DNA of 64,000 nucleotides from G965197675 sp965197675 (GCA_965197675.1 OZ240221.1:1488001-1552000), one strand, 5' to 3'. Shown: positions 43,082-52,522, numbered from the stretch's first letter. Numbers and translations are program-made. Notes: generated from the letters alone by a model not told the origin.

Positions 43082-44608
43082 ATGCGAGCTCTCATAAGCG
43101 TCTCGGATAAAAGAGGCATTGAATCCTTTGCCGCTTCTCTTGCCGAACTGGGCATTGAGATACTCAGCACCGGTGGCACTCAGAAAGCTCTAAGAGATGC
43201 CGGAATCCCAGTTAAAGGGGTGTCGGAGCTGACAGGGTTTCCCGAGATTCTGGATGGACGAGTCAAGACGCTTCATCCCTCGGTGCACGGGGGCATCTTA
43301 GCCCGTCGGGATTTATCAGAGCATATGGGACAGCTTTCCGACCATCATATCCAGACCATTGACCTGGTAGTGGTGAACCTCTACCCCTTCGTCGAAACGG
43401 TGGCCAAGGAGGGAACTTCTCTAACCGAGGCGTTGGAGAACATCGATATCGGCGGACCAACCCTCATTCGAGCAGCCGCGAAGAACTTCCCAGACGTTAT
43501 CGTGGTTGTTGACCCTGAAGACTATCCAAAGATCGTGGAAAAGCTTCCTTCTAGCAGCCTTGACCACCAGGAACGGCAGAGTCTGGCACAAAAGGCCTTT
43601 CAGCACGTGGCCTTATATGATACTGCCATAGCTCACTATCTCAAGGACGGAGATGGCGTCCTTTCCACCGAGCTCACCTTGGGGTTCACAAAAAAACAGG
43701 GTTTACGCTACGGAGAGAACCCCCATCAGCAAGGCGCTTTCTACTCCGACGTTCTGGGAGGCCGAGAAGGGATCGGAGGCGCGACTCAACTGTGGGGCAG
43801 AGAGCTCTCCTTCAACAACATCCTGGATGCCGACGCCGCCTGGAGGGTGATCACCGACTTTAATGAACCCGCCGCAGCGATTATCAAGCATACCAATCCC
43901 TGTGGATTGGCTTCCCACGACAACCTTACTGAAGCATATCAACGAGGTTTAGAGGGAGATCCTGTTTCGGCCTATGGTGGCATTGTAGCATTCAATCGCT
44001 TGCTCACTCTAGAAACGGCAAAGGAGCTGGCAAAGACCTTTTACGAGATTGTCCTGGCACCAGACTTCGCCCCTGAGGCTCTTGAGTTGCTCAAGAGCAA
44101 AAAGAACCTGCGTATTCTTAAAGTGGCTTCGTCCGATTCATCCGCGGGCACTGAGCTGGACGTTCGACAAGTAGCGGGTGGATTGTTGGTCCAGACCCGC
44201 AATGCTACCGATGAGGACTCAACGCACTGGAAGTCCGTAACCAAGAGAAAGCCTACATTGGAGGAGACGAGGGATCTTACCTTCGCGTGGAAGGCGGTGA
44301 AGCACGTAAAGTCCAACGCTATCGTGCTGGTCAGAGACAAAGCTCTCGTGGGGATGGGAGCAGGACAGCCCTCCCGAGTAACTAGCGTCCAACTAGCCCT
44401 CAAAACGGCGAAAGAGCGATCGAAGGGATCGGTTCTGGCCTCAGATGCCTTCTTTCCCTTCGCCGATAGTGTGGAGTTGGCCGTCGGTGGAGGGGTTACA
44501 GCAATCGTGCAGCCCGGTGGCTCCATACGAGACCAAGAGGTGATAGACGCAGCGGATGCTCACGGTTTAGCTATGCTGTTTACTGGGGTTCGGCACTTCA
44601 AGCACTAG
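43082..44608 (+). CDS. purH: Bifunctional AICAR transformylase / IMP cyclohydrolase
   Basis: 508 residues, last two steps of IMP synthesis. The N-terminal cyclohydrolase (MGS-like fold) has ALISVSDKRGIESFAASLAE, STGGTQKALRDAG and GRVKTLHPSVHGGILARR. The C-terminal transformylase has LRYGENPHQQGAFYS, KHTNPCGLAS, SNAIVLVRDKALVGMGAGQP and DAFFPFADSVELAVGGGVTA. It follows purM by 22 bases, completing a purF-purM-purH cluster; purN is not between them. Confidence 0.96.
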   Translation: MRALISVSDKRGIESFAASLAELGIEILSTGGTQKALRDAGIPVKGVSELTGFPEILDGRVKTLHPSVHGGILARRDLSEHMGQLSDHHIQTIDLVVVNLYPFVETVAKEGTSLTEALENIDIGGPTLIRAAAKNFPDVIVVVDPEDYPKIVEKLPSSSLDHQERQSLAQKAFQHVALYDTAIAHYLKDGDGVLSTELTLGFTKKQGLRYGENPHQQGAFYSDVLGGREGIGGATQLWGRELSFNNILDADAAWRVITDFNEPAAAIIKHTNPCGLASHDNLTEAYQRGLEGDPVSAYGGIVAFNRLLTLETAKELAKTFYEIVLAPDFAPEALELLKSKKNLRILKVASSDSSAGTELDVRQVAGGLLVQTRNATDEDSTHWKSVTKRKPTLEETRDLTFAWKAVKHVKSNAIVLVRDKALVGMGAGQPSRVTSVQLALKTAKERSKGSVLASDAFFPFADSVELAVGGGVTAIVQPGGSIRDQEVIDAADAHGLAMLFTGVRHFKH

Positions 44609-44622
44609 ATAACCTATTAGCG

Positions 44623-44736
44623 ATGAAGGATGACATAGTTCCTCTACAGCAGGAACCCCTGTTCAAACTGGTGAAAGCGTATAGAAGCTTACATCCTAAG
44701 CAACAGAAGGAAGAGTTCAAGGTACTGGTGGAATGA
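44623..44736 (+). CDS. Small ORF of unknown function (37 residues)
   Basis: MKDDIVPLQQEPLFKLVKAY and onward to EEFKVLVE. It lies 14 bases after purH and its stop overlaps the next ATG as ATGA, which suggests translational coupling. The sequence is amphipathic and charged, with no family recognised. No strong ribosome binding site was seen, so it may not be real. Confidence 0.4.
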   Translation: MKDDIVPLQQEPLFKLVKAYRSLHPKQQKEEFKVLVE

Positions 44737-44927
44737 GCGGCCGGGACTACTACATCGGTTGGAGAGACGAAGAGACAGAAGTCATAGAGTCGAATGTGTT
44801 GGCCGGGGTCATGTATGGATGTGTCACAGGCACTCGAAAGAATGTCCCCGGTGTTGGGGCCCGCTTCTGCGGTAGACTGACCAGAGAGGCCTTCAAGAGA
44901 CACGGTTGTCTCGTTAGTCCGGGTTAA
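44733..44927 (+). CDS. Small ORF of unknown function (64 residues)
   Basis: Begins MSGRDYYIGWRDEETEVIES. GGTACTGGTGG precedes the ATG. It contains three cysteines (YGCVTG, RFCGRL, HGCLVS). No family recognised. It sits between purH and the glycosyltransferase gene, with a five-base gap to the latter, and overlaps the preceding small ORF by four bases. Confidence 0.5.
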   Translation: MSGRDYYIGWRDEETEVIESNVLAGVMYGCVTGTRKNVPGVGARFCGRLTREAFKRHGCLVSPG

Positions 44928-44932
44928 ACGTT

Positions 44933-45664
44933 GTGACCACCTTTGACATAGTCATCCCCGTCTATAATGAGGAGGAAGAGTTGCCCAGAGGTATCGAGGC
45001 TCTCCATTCCTACCTCTCTCGAGAAATGGCGGGCTACCAGTGGCGCATCCTCATTGCCGATAACGGCTCCATTGATTGCACCCTGGATGTGGCCAGAGAT
45101 CTGTCCGCCAAGCACTCGTGCGTAGAGTGGATACACTTGGACCAGAAAGGAAGAGGACGGGCTCTGCACAAGGCTTGGACAGAGAGCGAAGCCGATATCA
45201 TGTGCTATATGGACGTCGACCTTTCCACTCGACTTGATGCTTTGCCGGAGCTAGCACGCTCCATCGAGGAAGGCTGGGACGTCGTTATCGGTTCCCGGCT
45301 GACCAAAGAGTCGAGGGTGGAGCGGCGCACTCTAAAGCGAGAGGTCCTCTCCCGCGGCTACAATCTCCTGATCAAGAGTATGTTCTGGACCCGATTCTCC
45401 GATGCTCAGTGCGGCTTCAAGGCTATAAGTAGGAAGGTAGCTCAGGAGTTGGTGCCTCTGATCGAGGACAAAGCTTGGTTCTTCGATACCGAGTTGCTGA
45501 TCATCGCCGAGAAAAATGGTTATCTGATCAGGGACATCCCCATCCACTGGGTAGATGACCCCGACACCCGAGTCAAGATAGTGGGAACTGCCTACGAAGA
45601 CCTCAAAGGACTCTTGAGACTGAGGTTGGGCGGCATACCCAAGCCCTTCGTGCCCGTTCCTTGA
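44933..45664 (+). CDS. GT2 family glycosyltransferase (dolichyl-phosphate sugar synthase-like)
   Basis: 243 residues, starting at a GTG five bases after the small ORF. The GT-A fold motifs are DIVIPVYNEEEELPRGIEAL, ADNGSIDCTLDVA, GRGRALHKAW and the metal-binding DVDLST. SDAQCGFKAISRKVAQELVP matches polyprenyl-phosphate glucose/mannose synthases. No C-terminal membrane anchor is visible, so it is the short soluble form. Probable function: transfer of a sugar to a polyprenyl phosphate; donor unknown. Confidence 0.9.
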   Translation: MTTFDIVIPVYNEEEELPRGIEALHSYLSREMAGYQWRILIADNGSIDCTLDVARDLSAKHSCVEWIHLDQKGRGRALHKAWTESEADIMCYMDVDLSTRLDALPELARSIEEGWDVVIGSRLTKESRVERRTLKREVLSRGYNLLIKSMFWTRFSDAQCGFKAISRKVAQELVPLIEDKAWFFDTELLIIAEKNGYLIRDIPIHWVDDPDTRVKIVGTAYEDLKGLLRLRLGGIPKPFVPVP

Positions 45665-45726
45665 ATTGACGATTGCTCAATAGTAAGATTCTTGCATGAT
45701 CATCTGATTCATAAAAAGATTATCTT

Positions 45727-46257
45727 ATGAGTAATGTAATCCTGGCAATTAACATGATCCGTGGTTTTTGCGAAGAGGGATATCCCATGTTCGTAGGGGA
45801 ATCAGCGCGCAATATCATCCCCAACGTAAGACTTCTCCTTGATCAGGAAAGCAAGGCTGGTTCCCAGGTCATCTACGTCTGTGATAAGCATGAGCCCGAC
45901 GATCCGGCATTCCAGCTAACTGTCAGGCACTGCGTTGTAGGCACCCCAGAGGTGGATATTATTTCCCAGCTGGCTCACATTCCTGGTGACGTCATCTACA
46001 AGGTGCGAAAGAGCGCCTTCTTCAAGACCGACTTGGATGAAAAGCTGAAGCATCTGGCTCCTGAAAAGCTGATCATATGTGGCGTGCCTAGTAATAACTA
46101 TGTTCTCCACACGGTGGCCGATGCCAGGAATCGAGATTATACAGTAGAAGTGCCTGCTGACTGCGTTGCCGCCCGCAACGCAGAGGCACACCGTTTCGCC
46201 TTGACCCACATGGAGAAGATACTGGGCGCTAGAATAAAGGAATCTGCGCACACTTGA
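45727..46257 (+). CDS. Isochorismatase-fold protein lacking the catalytic residues
   Basis: 176 residues, clearly paralogous to the next gene (GFCEEG, IIPN, HEPDD/HDPDD, ICGV, VLHT, DARNRDY align throughout). The catalytic triad of the cysteine-hydrolase family is broken: the Asp at position 9 is Asn (AINMIRG), and the nucleophile in the TDxCV motif is Tyr125 (SNNYV), while Lys92 remains. The metal-site residues D53, H55 and H68 are kept. It should therefore not act as a nicotinamidase-type hydrolase; a regulatory or partner role for its neighbour is possible. Start at ATG 45727 with a weak ribosome binding site. Confidence 0.85.
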   Translation: MSNVILAINMIRGFCEEGYPMFVGESARNIIPNVRLLLDQESKAGSQVIYVCDKHEPDDPAFQLTVRHCVVGTPEVDIISQLAHIPGDVIYKVRKSAFFKTDLDEKLKHLAPEKLIICGVPSNNYVLHTVADARNRDYTVEVPADCVAARNAEAHRFALTHMEKILGARIKESAHT

Positions 46258-46297
46258 GAGTCTCGACCTGCGTACGATTAAGAGAGGGAGTAGTGAC

Positions 46298-46831
46298 ATG
46301 GCAAACGTAGTTCTCGTTGTAGACATGCTGAGAGGGTTCTGCGAAGAGGGTAATCCACTGTACATTGGTGAAGCCGGCCGACGCATCATTCCCAACATCC
46401 TAAATCTCCTTGAAAGGGAGGCCGAGGCAGGCTCCAAGATAATCTACATTTGCGATAATCACGATCCCGACGACTTGGAATTCCAGCTCTTTCCCAAGCA
46501 CTGCGTAGCGGGCACCTCCGAGACCGAGATTATCCCAGAGTTGGCCGCTTTCCCCGGTGATGTAGTTCCCAAGAAGCGCTACAGTGGATTTTTCGGCACT
46601 GATCTTGAGCAGCGCTTAGAGCGATTGAACCCCGATAAGCTCATAGTCTGTGGGGTCTGTACCGACATCTGTGTACTTCACACTCTGGGAGATGCGAGGA
46701 ATAGGGACTATAACCTCGAAGTACCCGTAGACTGCGTTGCCTCCTTTTCGGAGAAGAACCATACAATGGCCCTTGACCACATACAGAATGTTTTGAAAGC
46801 TAAGGTGGTGCAACCACCGGTTGTTGCCTAG
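46298..46831 (+). CDS. Isochorismatase-family hydrolase (nicotinamidase-like)
   Basis: 177 residues. The catalytic triad is complete: D9 in VVDMLRGFC, K92 in VPKKRYSGF and C125 in CTDICVLHT. Metal-site residues D53, H55 and H68 correspond to those of nicotinamidases. Likely reaction: hydrolysis of nicotinamide or a similar amide. It starts 40 bases after its degenerate paralogue, with AGAGGGAG upstream, and its stop overlaps the stop of the convergent tilS gene in CTAG. Confidence 0.88.
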   Translation: MANVVLVVDMLRGFCEEGNPLYIGEAGRRIIPNILNLLEREAEAGSKIIYICDNHDPDDLEFQLFPKHCVAGTSETEIIPELAAFPGDVVPKKRYSGFFGTDLEQRLERLNPDKLIVCGVCTDICVLHTLGDARNRDYNLEVPVDCVASFSEKNHTMALDHIQNVLKAKVVQPPVVA

Positions 46832-48276
46832 CTCTCCGATTCTCCCCGTTTCTCGAACTCTAGCAGCAGCACCTTCGTCGTGGCGTCCGTCACCTTCGAC
46901 TTCTCGTCGATTCTCCAGCCCGCTACCCATACGATACGACCCTGAGCATATACAAGAGGTATTTCTGCTCTAGTTCTGCGCGGCACCTTGGAATTCACCA
47001 GAAAATCCTGGAGCTTCTTCGGCTGCTCCATGCCGAGAGGTTGAAATCTATCTCCTGGACAACGGGACCGTACTGTTAGCTGGGTGCCCACTGCATTCAA
47101 GTCCAGAGCTGCTTTCAGTCCATTGGGTTCCTCACCATACGAACCAGCCTCCACAATCGATGCCCTTACTACCCAGCCATTCATCTCGGTTACTCCTGGG
47201 ATTTTTAGCGGCTCGTCGTTTGGGAACGGAGTGTATTCTTCATCTCGGATCGTCTCTCTTGTAAGCACACACTGCCCATATTCCATGGTGGCGACGGCGC
47301 CTCTCGGTAGATGGAGGCTTTTCCCAGTTGGCTTGGACAGCAGCTCTTCCAAATCCAGGATGTGCACCTGCTCGATATCCACCAGATTGCCCACAACGAA
47401 TTGAATACTCCTCCTCAGCAGATGACTCCGCAGAGAGGGAGCCAGTGCAGACAATCTCGCTGCGTTCACCCTGAGGCCATCGGACTCCTCCGCTACTACT
47501 GACTCCCAAGCCTTTCCCACCTCATCTTCGATGAAGTCCATGTCCAGTGAAGCACTGTATGCTAGACGTCGCAGGGCGGCATCGACGTCGGGGTTGTATT
47601 CTCGTAAGTGGGGGCGCAGTTCCAACCTAACTTTGTTTCTCAGGTGCCTAGTAGAGAGGTTGGAGCGATCGACCCTAGGGGTGATATCCAACGCCTGGCA
47701 GTATCTCTCCGTATCGCTGCGATGGACATCCAACAACGGTCTAAAAAGCTTGATGTTTGAGGTTGTAGGCGCCTCGAGGATAGTGACCGGCCTCATACCT
47801 CGGAGTCCAGCCAGACCACTCCCTCTTACCAGGTGTAGCAGTATGGTCTCTGCCTGGTCATCAGCAGTATGGCCTACCGCTACTCCTGCCCCGACAACAT
47901 CTGAACAAACTCTCACGAGAAACTCGTATCTGCTCTCCCTGGCTCTCTCTTCCAGTGAGTGGCTGTGCGTGGACCGTCTTGAAGTCACATCCTCTTTGCA
48001 TACTGTACAAGGCAGCCCCAGGCTTTTGGATATCTGAGCCACATACTCGGCGTCCTCGTCAGACTCCCGCCCCCGGAGACAGTGGTTCAGATGGGCCACA
48101 TGCAGGAGAAGACCAAGCCTATCTTTAAGATGTGCTAGTGCATACAAGAGACAAATGGAGTCGGGACCTCCTGACACGCCCAGGACCAGGGGACGCGGGT
48201 CTCTCTCCAGGCCATGGGTCTCAATAAAGCCTCGAACTCGGTCTTCGACCTGACCTTTGATGTCTTCAGATTCCAT
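46828..48276 (-). CDS. tilS: tRNA(Ile)-lysidine synthase
   Basis: 482 residues. TilS attaches lysine to C34 of the CAU-anticodon tRNA-Ile so that it reads AUA. The PP-loop is LGVSGGPDSICLLYAL (about residues 32-47); VAHLNHCLRGRESDEDAEYV and VGHTADDQAETILLHLVRGSG are the next signatures. The C-terminal domain ends with FLVNSKVPRRTRAEIPLVY, as in other TilS proteins. It converges with the isochorismatase pair and follows the CorC-like gene by 19 bases. Confidence 0.95.
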   Translation of the reverse strand: MESEDIKGQVEDRVRGFIETHGLERDPRPLVLGVSGGPDSICLLYALAHLKDRLGLLLHVAHLNHCLRGRESDEDAEYVAQISKSLGLPCTVCKEDVTSRRSTHSHSLEERARESRYEFLVRVCSDVVGAGVAVGHTADDQAETILLHLVRGSGLAGLRGMRPVTILEAPTTSNIKLFRPLLDVHRSDTERYCQALDITPRVDRSNLSTRHLRNKVRLELRPHLREYNPDVDAALRRLAYSASLDMDFIEDEVGKAWESVVAEESDGLRVNAARLSALAPSLRSHLLRRSIQFVVGNLVDIEQVHILDLEELLSKPTGKSLHLPRGAVATMEYGQCVLTRETIRDEEYTPFPNDEPLKIPGVTEMNGWVVRASIVEAGSYGEEPNGLKAALDLNAVGTQLTVRSRCPGDRFQPLGMEQPKKLQDFLVNSKVPRRTRAEIPLVYAQGRIVWVAGWRIDEKSKVTDATTKVLLLEFEKRGESES

Positions 48277-48295
48277 GCTTGTTCCTGCTGAGCAG

Positions 48296-49555
48296 CTACA
48301 GTCTGGTAACCAGAACCTTCTCGATCTTGACTCCTTTCATCTCCGTTACCTGTAGCTTCAATGTCCCGTAGCTGACTGTTTCACCTTCGTGAGGGATGTG
48401 GCCTAGGATACCAAGCACAAAGCCGGCAACCGTCTCGTATTCTCCTTCTGGAATCTTCAGCTGTAGACCCTCGTTAGCCTCGCTGACCTGCATTCCTCCA
48501 TCCACCTGGAATGCGCCCTCATCTAAACTCTCGTATTCTCCTTCACCACTCTCACCTTCCTCGCCGAATCTACCAATAATAGCGGTGATCAACTGGTTCA
48601 TGGTCACGAGTCCAGCGACGCCTCCGTATTCATCCACGGCCAACGCCATCTGGATGCCAGATGTCCTCATCTCGGCGAAGAGGTCATCCAGGGGCTTGGT
48701 CTCCGGCACAAAAGTGGCAGGTTGAGCCAGATGGAGCAATGATGTATCTTGTTGTATCTCACAGTTGTGCATGGCCTTTATCACGTCCTGTGTATGGATT
48801 ATTCCCACCACATCATCAACCGACTCTTTGTAAACTGGAAATCTCGGATGGGGTAGTTGTACATAGGTGTCCAAGAATGCGGAAAAGGTGGTTTCCTCGT
48901 TCATCCATACCACCTCGTTGCGAGGGGTCATAACCTCGTTAACCCTCCTATTCCCAAAGCCGAGCACCTTACGGAGAATGGTCGCTTCTTCCTCTTCCAC
49001 CGTTCCCTCCTGCTGACCCGCCGTAATAACGGAATGCAGCAACTCTGGGCTTACCAGGTCTCTGGCCCCTACTTTAGCTCCGCTTAATTTGATTATGCCG
49101 ATGCCTAGCCAATGGAGCAGCACGGAGATGGGGAATAGAATCCACTCCACCAGGGTGAAGGGTCGCAGATAATGAAAGGACAGCCACTCTGGATGACGGC
49201 TGGCAAAGGTCTTGGGTATCATCTCGCCGAATATCAATAGCAGAACGGTGACGCCGGCGGTAGAAACAATGATGCCTAACCCCTCATCCATCCACGAAAC
49301 GGCCATAGCAGTTCCCAGGGCGGCGGCGGCGGTGTTTACCAGATTGTTTCCTAGAAGCACGGTCGAAAGAGTCTTTTCCGGATGATCGAGTCTGCTGAGT
49401 AGTCTGTTGGCCCCGTGGTGTCCGGTCTGAGCAAGATGAAGGATTCTGATCCTCTCCAGTGAGATAAATGCTGTCTCGGAGCTGGAGAAAAAAGCAGATA
49501 GAACCAGAAATACCGCCATCAAGACCAGGCTGAGAATGGTCGCTTCGGCGCTCAT
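48296..49555 (-). CDS. Hemolysin C / CorC-type protein with CNNM and CBS domains
   Basis: 419 residues. Residues 1-190 form a CNNM (DUF21) membrane domain with four hydrophobic segments (e.g. ILSLVLMAVFLVLSAFFSSS, GIIVSTAGVTVLLLIFGEMI, where GEMIPKTFASRHPE is typical). Two CBS motifs follow (MTPRNEVVWMNEET, VVGIIHTQDVIKA, TSGIQMALAVDEYGGVAGLV), then the CorC/HlyC domain (VDGGMQVSEANEGLQ, TVAGFVLGILGHIP). Such proteins are linked to magnesium or cobalt efflux. ATG at 49555. Confidence 0.93.
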   Translation of the reverse strand: MSAEATILSLVLMAVFLVLSAFFSSSETAFISLERIRILHLAQTGHHGANRLLSRLDHPEKTLSTVLLGNNLVNTAAAALGTAMAVSWMDEGLGIIVSTAGVTVLLLIFGEMIPKTFASRHPEWLSFHYLRPFTLVEWILFPISVLLHWLGIGIIKLSGAKVGARDLVSPELLHSVITAGQQEGTVEEEEATILRKVLGFGNRRVNEVMTPRNEVVWMNEETTFSAFLDTYVQLPHPRFPVYKESVDDVVGIIHTQDVIKAMHNCEIQQDTSLLHLAQPATFVPETKPLDDLFAEMRTSGIQMALAVDEYGGVAGLVTMNQLITAIIGRFGEEGESGEGEYESLDEGAFQVDGGMQVSEANEGLQLKIPEGEYETVAGFVLGILGHIPHEGETVSYGTLKLQVTEMKGVKIEKVLVTRL

Positions 49556-50722
49556 CAGATCACTCCTTTAACAATGTTCCAGATTGGGGACTGCAGCAAG
49601 GTTGACACAGGTGTGAATAGCCAATTGGTGGACGGTAAAAAGAGAGGTCGTGCACTTCTCGCACCGCAGACGATACTAGTTACCTGGCTCGGACAGAGAG
49701 GCCAGAACTATCCAGGGAAAGATAGTGTGGTGCAAGGTTGGTTGATTACCCATAGCGACATAACGCTAAGCTGATGATAGCATCGCGGGTGCAAAGGTGT
49801 CAAAGTCGTGTATTTGTCCAATAGATTATAGACACTTTGCCACTTTCCTCGATCTGTGATGCTGATGGAGGAGTGGGTACGCACAGGCAGACGCATACAG
49901 GGAGCTTGGGAGATCTGGGAGGTAATACAAACAGACCTACGCCTCTGCTCTGCCACTCCTCCTCGAAGTGGGCCTGGAGCTCAGAGCCTCCGTCATACCT
50001 GGATACCCTGCCTGCAGCAGTCGGGCTCCAATAGGAAATGGTCTCTTCAGCAGCGGTGTATTCGCGCCCGATGAGGCATCCATGGCCGGAGCGTTCTACT
50101 TAGATTCTGCCCTCCGGCGCGAAGATGTGGAGCGGGTGGAACAGAGGGTAAGTACGGTGAATGCCAGGGATTGCCCAGATGATCGGTTGGGGCTACTCGC
50201 CGCTGATGGGGTCGTGTTCCGAGCGGTCGGCGGGTTCCATCATGAAGTCCCTTGGTAATAGTCTCCCTTTGTATAGCCTTGACTGTCGGTGCTATAGTCG
50301 GCGTTGACGGACTCCATCTCCTCCATAGTCAGTCTTCCGGAGTACGTCTGCGACAGAAGCTGCTGATGGGCCTAGTCTTTTCTATGCGCCTTCGTTTCCT
50401 GGCTCACGACGATCCCCTTTTCGAATATCTGACGCTAACATACAACACCTTGTCCAAACCTCGATTCTCCTATGCAGTCAATTAGCCTGCTCATGGTGAG
50501 CCTAGAGTTTATCCTGAGTTTACCGAAGGGAACCACATGAGCGGGAGGGGGCATCCGCTCACTCTGAACCTGCCGAAGGGAGTGAGCGGACAGATGGGGT
50601 AGAGTCACTACCACCGACTGCCCCTTCATCTACCACCAGGTGGGGGATTTGGGCAGGGGCGCGTCCGAGTCAGCGACGGCTTGGCAGGGCCCTGATGGCG
50701 CCAGGATTGCTGCGTGGAGGCG
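49556..50722. other. Intergenic region without recognised genes
   Basis: About 1.17 kb. Only unit C (50489-50544) is recognised, followed by further GAGCGG-type repeat pieces to 50590. Several frames of 60-96 codons overlap on both strands, none with a recognisable product. The plus-strand frame 49968-50258 contains MAGAFYLDSALRREDVERVE and may be a decayed remnant, but I cannot support it. Confidence 0.6.
50489..50544 (+). repeat. Unit C
   Basis: GCTCATGGTGAGCCTAGAG through CCACATGAGCGGG, near-identical to the copies at 34796-34852 and 39717-39775. It lies in the plus orientation. Confidence 0.85.
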
Positions 50723-52522
50723 CTAGTCGCCGGGAGGGAGGACGCTGACGGTGATGATGTCGGTGCCGTGGTACTGCTGGTGCCGCACTGAGGAAGCGTA
50801 GCTCCTTAGCAGCCGCAGAGACATCTCGTTCTCCACCGGCCCTTCCGAATCGTGTTGCTGTATCTGGCGGATGCGGTCCTCGATGTTACCCTCGTCGCTT
50901 GCTCCTCCAATGAACTCCAGGTCTGCTGCCGAGCCTTCGCTGGATGCTATGACCACCAGCCTCCGCTGCTCTTCCGGCGAGTCTTCGCTGCCGTCTTCCG
51001 CATCGTCCAGACCCTCCAGTTCTAGGGGAGAGAGGGTCAGTAGAGTTTCCTCCGCCACTGCGCTCAGCCTGTCCTTCATCGCATCGTTCCATCCCCTGCT
51101 GTTGGCGAACTTTTGGATAAACTCGTTCAGCTCGGGCAGCACCTCGATGTCCAGCAGGGACTGGAAGCGCATGCGCCTGGGATTGGTCAACTCCAGGTAC
51201 AGGATCATAGCGATGGCTGCGAATCCGCCCGTGGTGATGCCGCTCTTGAACAGCCCGCCCACCACGGGCCCAACGTCAGGCAGGGAGAAGAGGCCGAACT
51301 GGAACGCGGCGCCTATCCAGAAACATATCCCCGCGACGATAACCTTCTCCCGGTTCTGCTCCGTCTGTATGACCGTCTGCGCCCCGTCGACGAAGAGGGT
51401 GCCCGTCACCAGGAGGAGGTAGCCGGTCATCACCGGGCCGGGGATGGTGCTAAAGAGGGCGGAGACCTTGGGCAGGAAGGCCATCGCGATGAATATGAAG
51501 CCTGTGCAGTATCCAACTCGACGGGATGCCACCCCAGTCGTTCGTATGAAGGAAACTATGCCGGAGTTGACGATGTTGGGTACGGTGCCGGCCAGGCCGG
51601 CCATGAGATTACTTGCTCCACCGCCCGCCAGGGTCCCCTGCACCTGCCGGAAGTCGATGGCTTTGCTCTCTCGCCATGCCACCCGCTGAAGGGTAATGGC
51701 TTCCCCGGTTGCCTGGATGGAGAAGATGACCCCAAGAAACAGGAAGGAGGGCAGCAGGGTCCAGAAGGGGATGCCAAAGTCCAGCCCCAGGCCTGGGGCT
51801 GAATCGGGAACTCCCACCCAGGGCGCGTCCAAGATCCGGTTTACGTCGTATATGCCCAACCCAGCAGAAACAGCCGTGCCGACGATTATGCCGACGACCG
51901 GCCCCCACAGGCGGAGCAGCGCCGAGCCCCGCAGGGTCAGGGCTGCCACCACCATCAGGGTCACCAGTGCCGTCAATGGCGCTGCCGTGGGCTCCTCCAG
52001 GGAGGCATCGTCCAGCAGGCGGAAGACTACCGATGCCAGCGTTATGGAGAGTATCATTATGACTATGCCGCCTACGGTGGGGGTTACGATGCGCCGCAGT
52101 ATGAACAGCCACTTGGAGATAACCAGTTGGGCTGCGGCGGAGACCAGCACCAGGGCGGTCAGGGTCGATGGACTTCCATCCACCACCGCCGTTATGCAGA
52201 AGGGGATAGATACTGCAGCGGTGAACATGGGCATCACAGCCCCCGCTCCCACAGGCCCAATGCGCCGGACCTGCAGCAGGGTGGACAGCCCAACCACCAC
52301 TAGCGACGCAAAGACCATCCAATTGAGGTAAGAATCGCCTCGGCCCGACTCGTTGGCTACGATCACCGGCGTCACCAGCAGAGTGGCTGTAGCCATCAAG
52401 CTGAACTGGGAGGCGTGACCTAGAGATGGGAGGATGGGTGGGTTCTCGTGCCCTTCGTATCGGGGATTTCGAGATGGTGTCGCCGTCGCGCTTACCTCCG
52501 AAGCATGAGATGGGATAAACAT
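50723..52522 (-). CDS. NCS2-family nucleobase permease with a cytoplasmic C-terminal domain
   Basis: 599 residues. Residues 30-435 form a membrane domain with about 12-14 hydrophobic segments. The NCS2 signature is visible in GLAGTVPNIVNSGIVSF and RTTGVASRRVGY. Members import uracil, xanthine, urate or similar bases with H+ or Na+. After about residue 440 there are roughly 160 extra residues (WNDAMKDRLSAVAEETLLTL, RRLVVIASSEG, ENEMSLRLLRSYASSVRHQQ) that look like a degenerate GHKL/anti-sigma type ATPase domain; the usual N-box Asn is a Thr. Substrate unknown. Confidence 0.82.
   Translation of the reverse strand: MFIPSHASEVSATATPSRNPRYEGHENPPILPSLGHASQFSLMATATLLVTPVIVANESGRGDSYLNWMVFASLVVVGLSTLLQVRRIGPVGAGAVMPMFTAAVSIPFCITAVVDGSPSTLTALVLVSAAAQLVISKWLFILRRIVTPTVGGIVIMILSITLASVVFRLLDDASLEEPTAAPLTALVTLMVVAALTLRGSALLRLWGPVVGIIVGTAVSAGLGIYDVNRILDAPWVGVPDSAPGLGLDFGIPFWTLLPSFLFLGVIFSIQATGEAITLQRVAWRESKAIDFRQVQGTLAGGGASNLMAGLAGTVPNIVNSGIVSFIRTTGVASRRVGYCTGFIFIAMAFLPKVSALFSTIPGPVMTGYLLLVTGTLFVDGAQTVIQTEQNREKVIVAGICFWIGAAFQFGLFSLPDVGPVVGGLFKSGITTGGFAAIAMILYLELTNPRRMRFQSLLDIEVLPELNEFIQKFANSRGWNDAMKDRLSAVAEETLLTLSPLELEGLDDAEDGSEDSPEEQRRLVVIASSEGSAADLEFIGGASDEGNIEDRIRQIQQHDSEGPVENEMSLRLLRSYASSVRHQQYHGTDIITVSVLPPGD

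Noticed and set aside
44623..44780. Selenoprotein made by reading through the UGA of the small ORF
   Set aside because: Beyond the UGA the frame hits a stop after 17 codons and no stem-loop was recognised; the ATGA overlap explains the sequence better.
49574..50485. Several 60-96 codon frames on both strands
   Set aside because: They overlap each other without preferred strand, lack recognisable products and have no convincing start signals.
50871..52331. Long plus-strand frames (183-229 codons) over the permease
   Set aside because: They are antisense to the NCS2 permease, in a GC-rich gene where shadow frames are expected.
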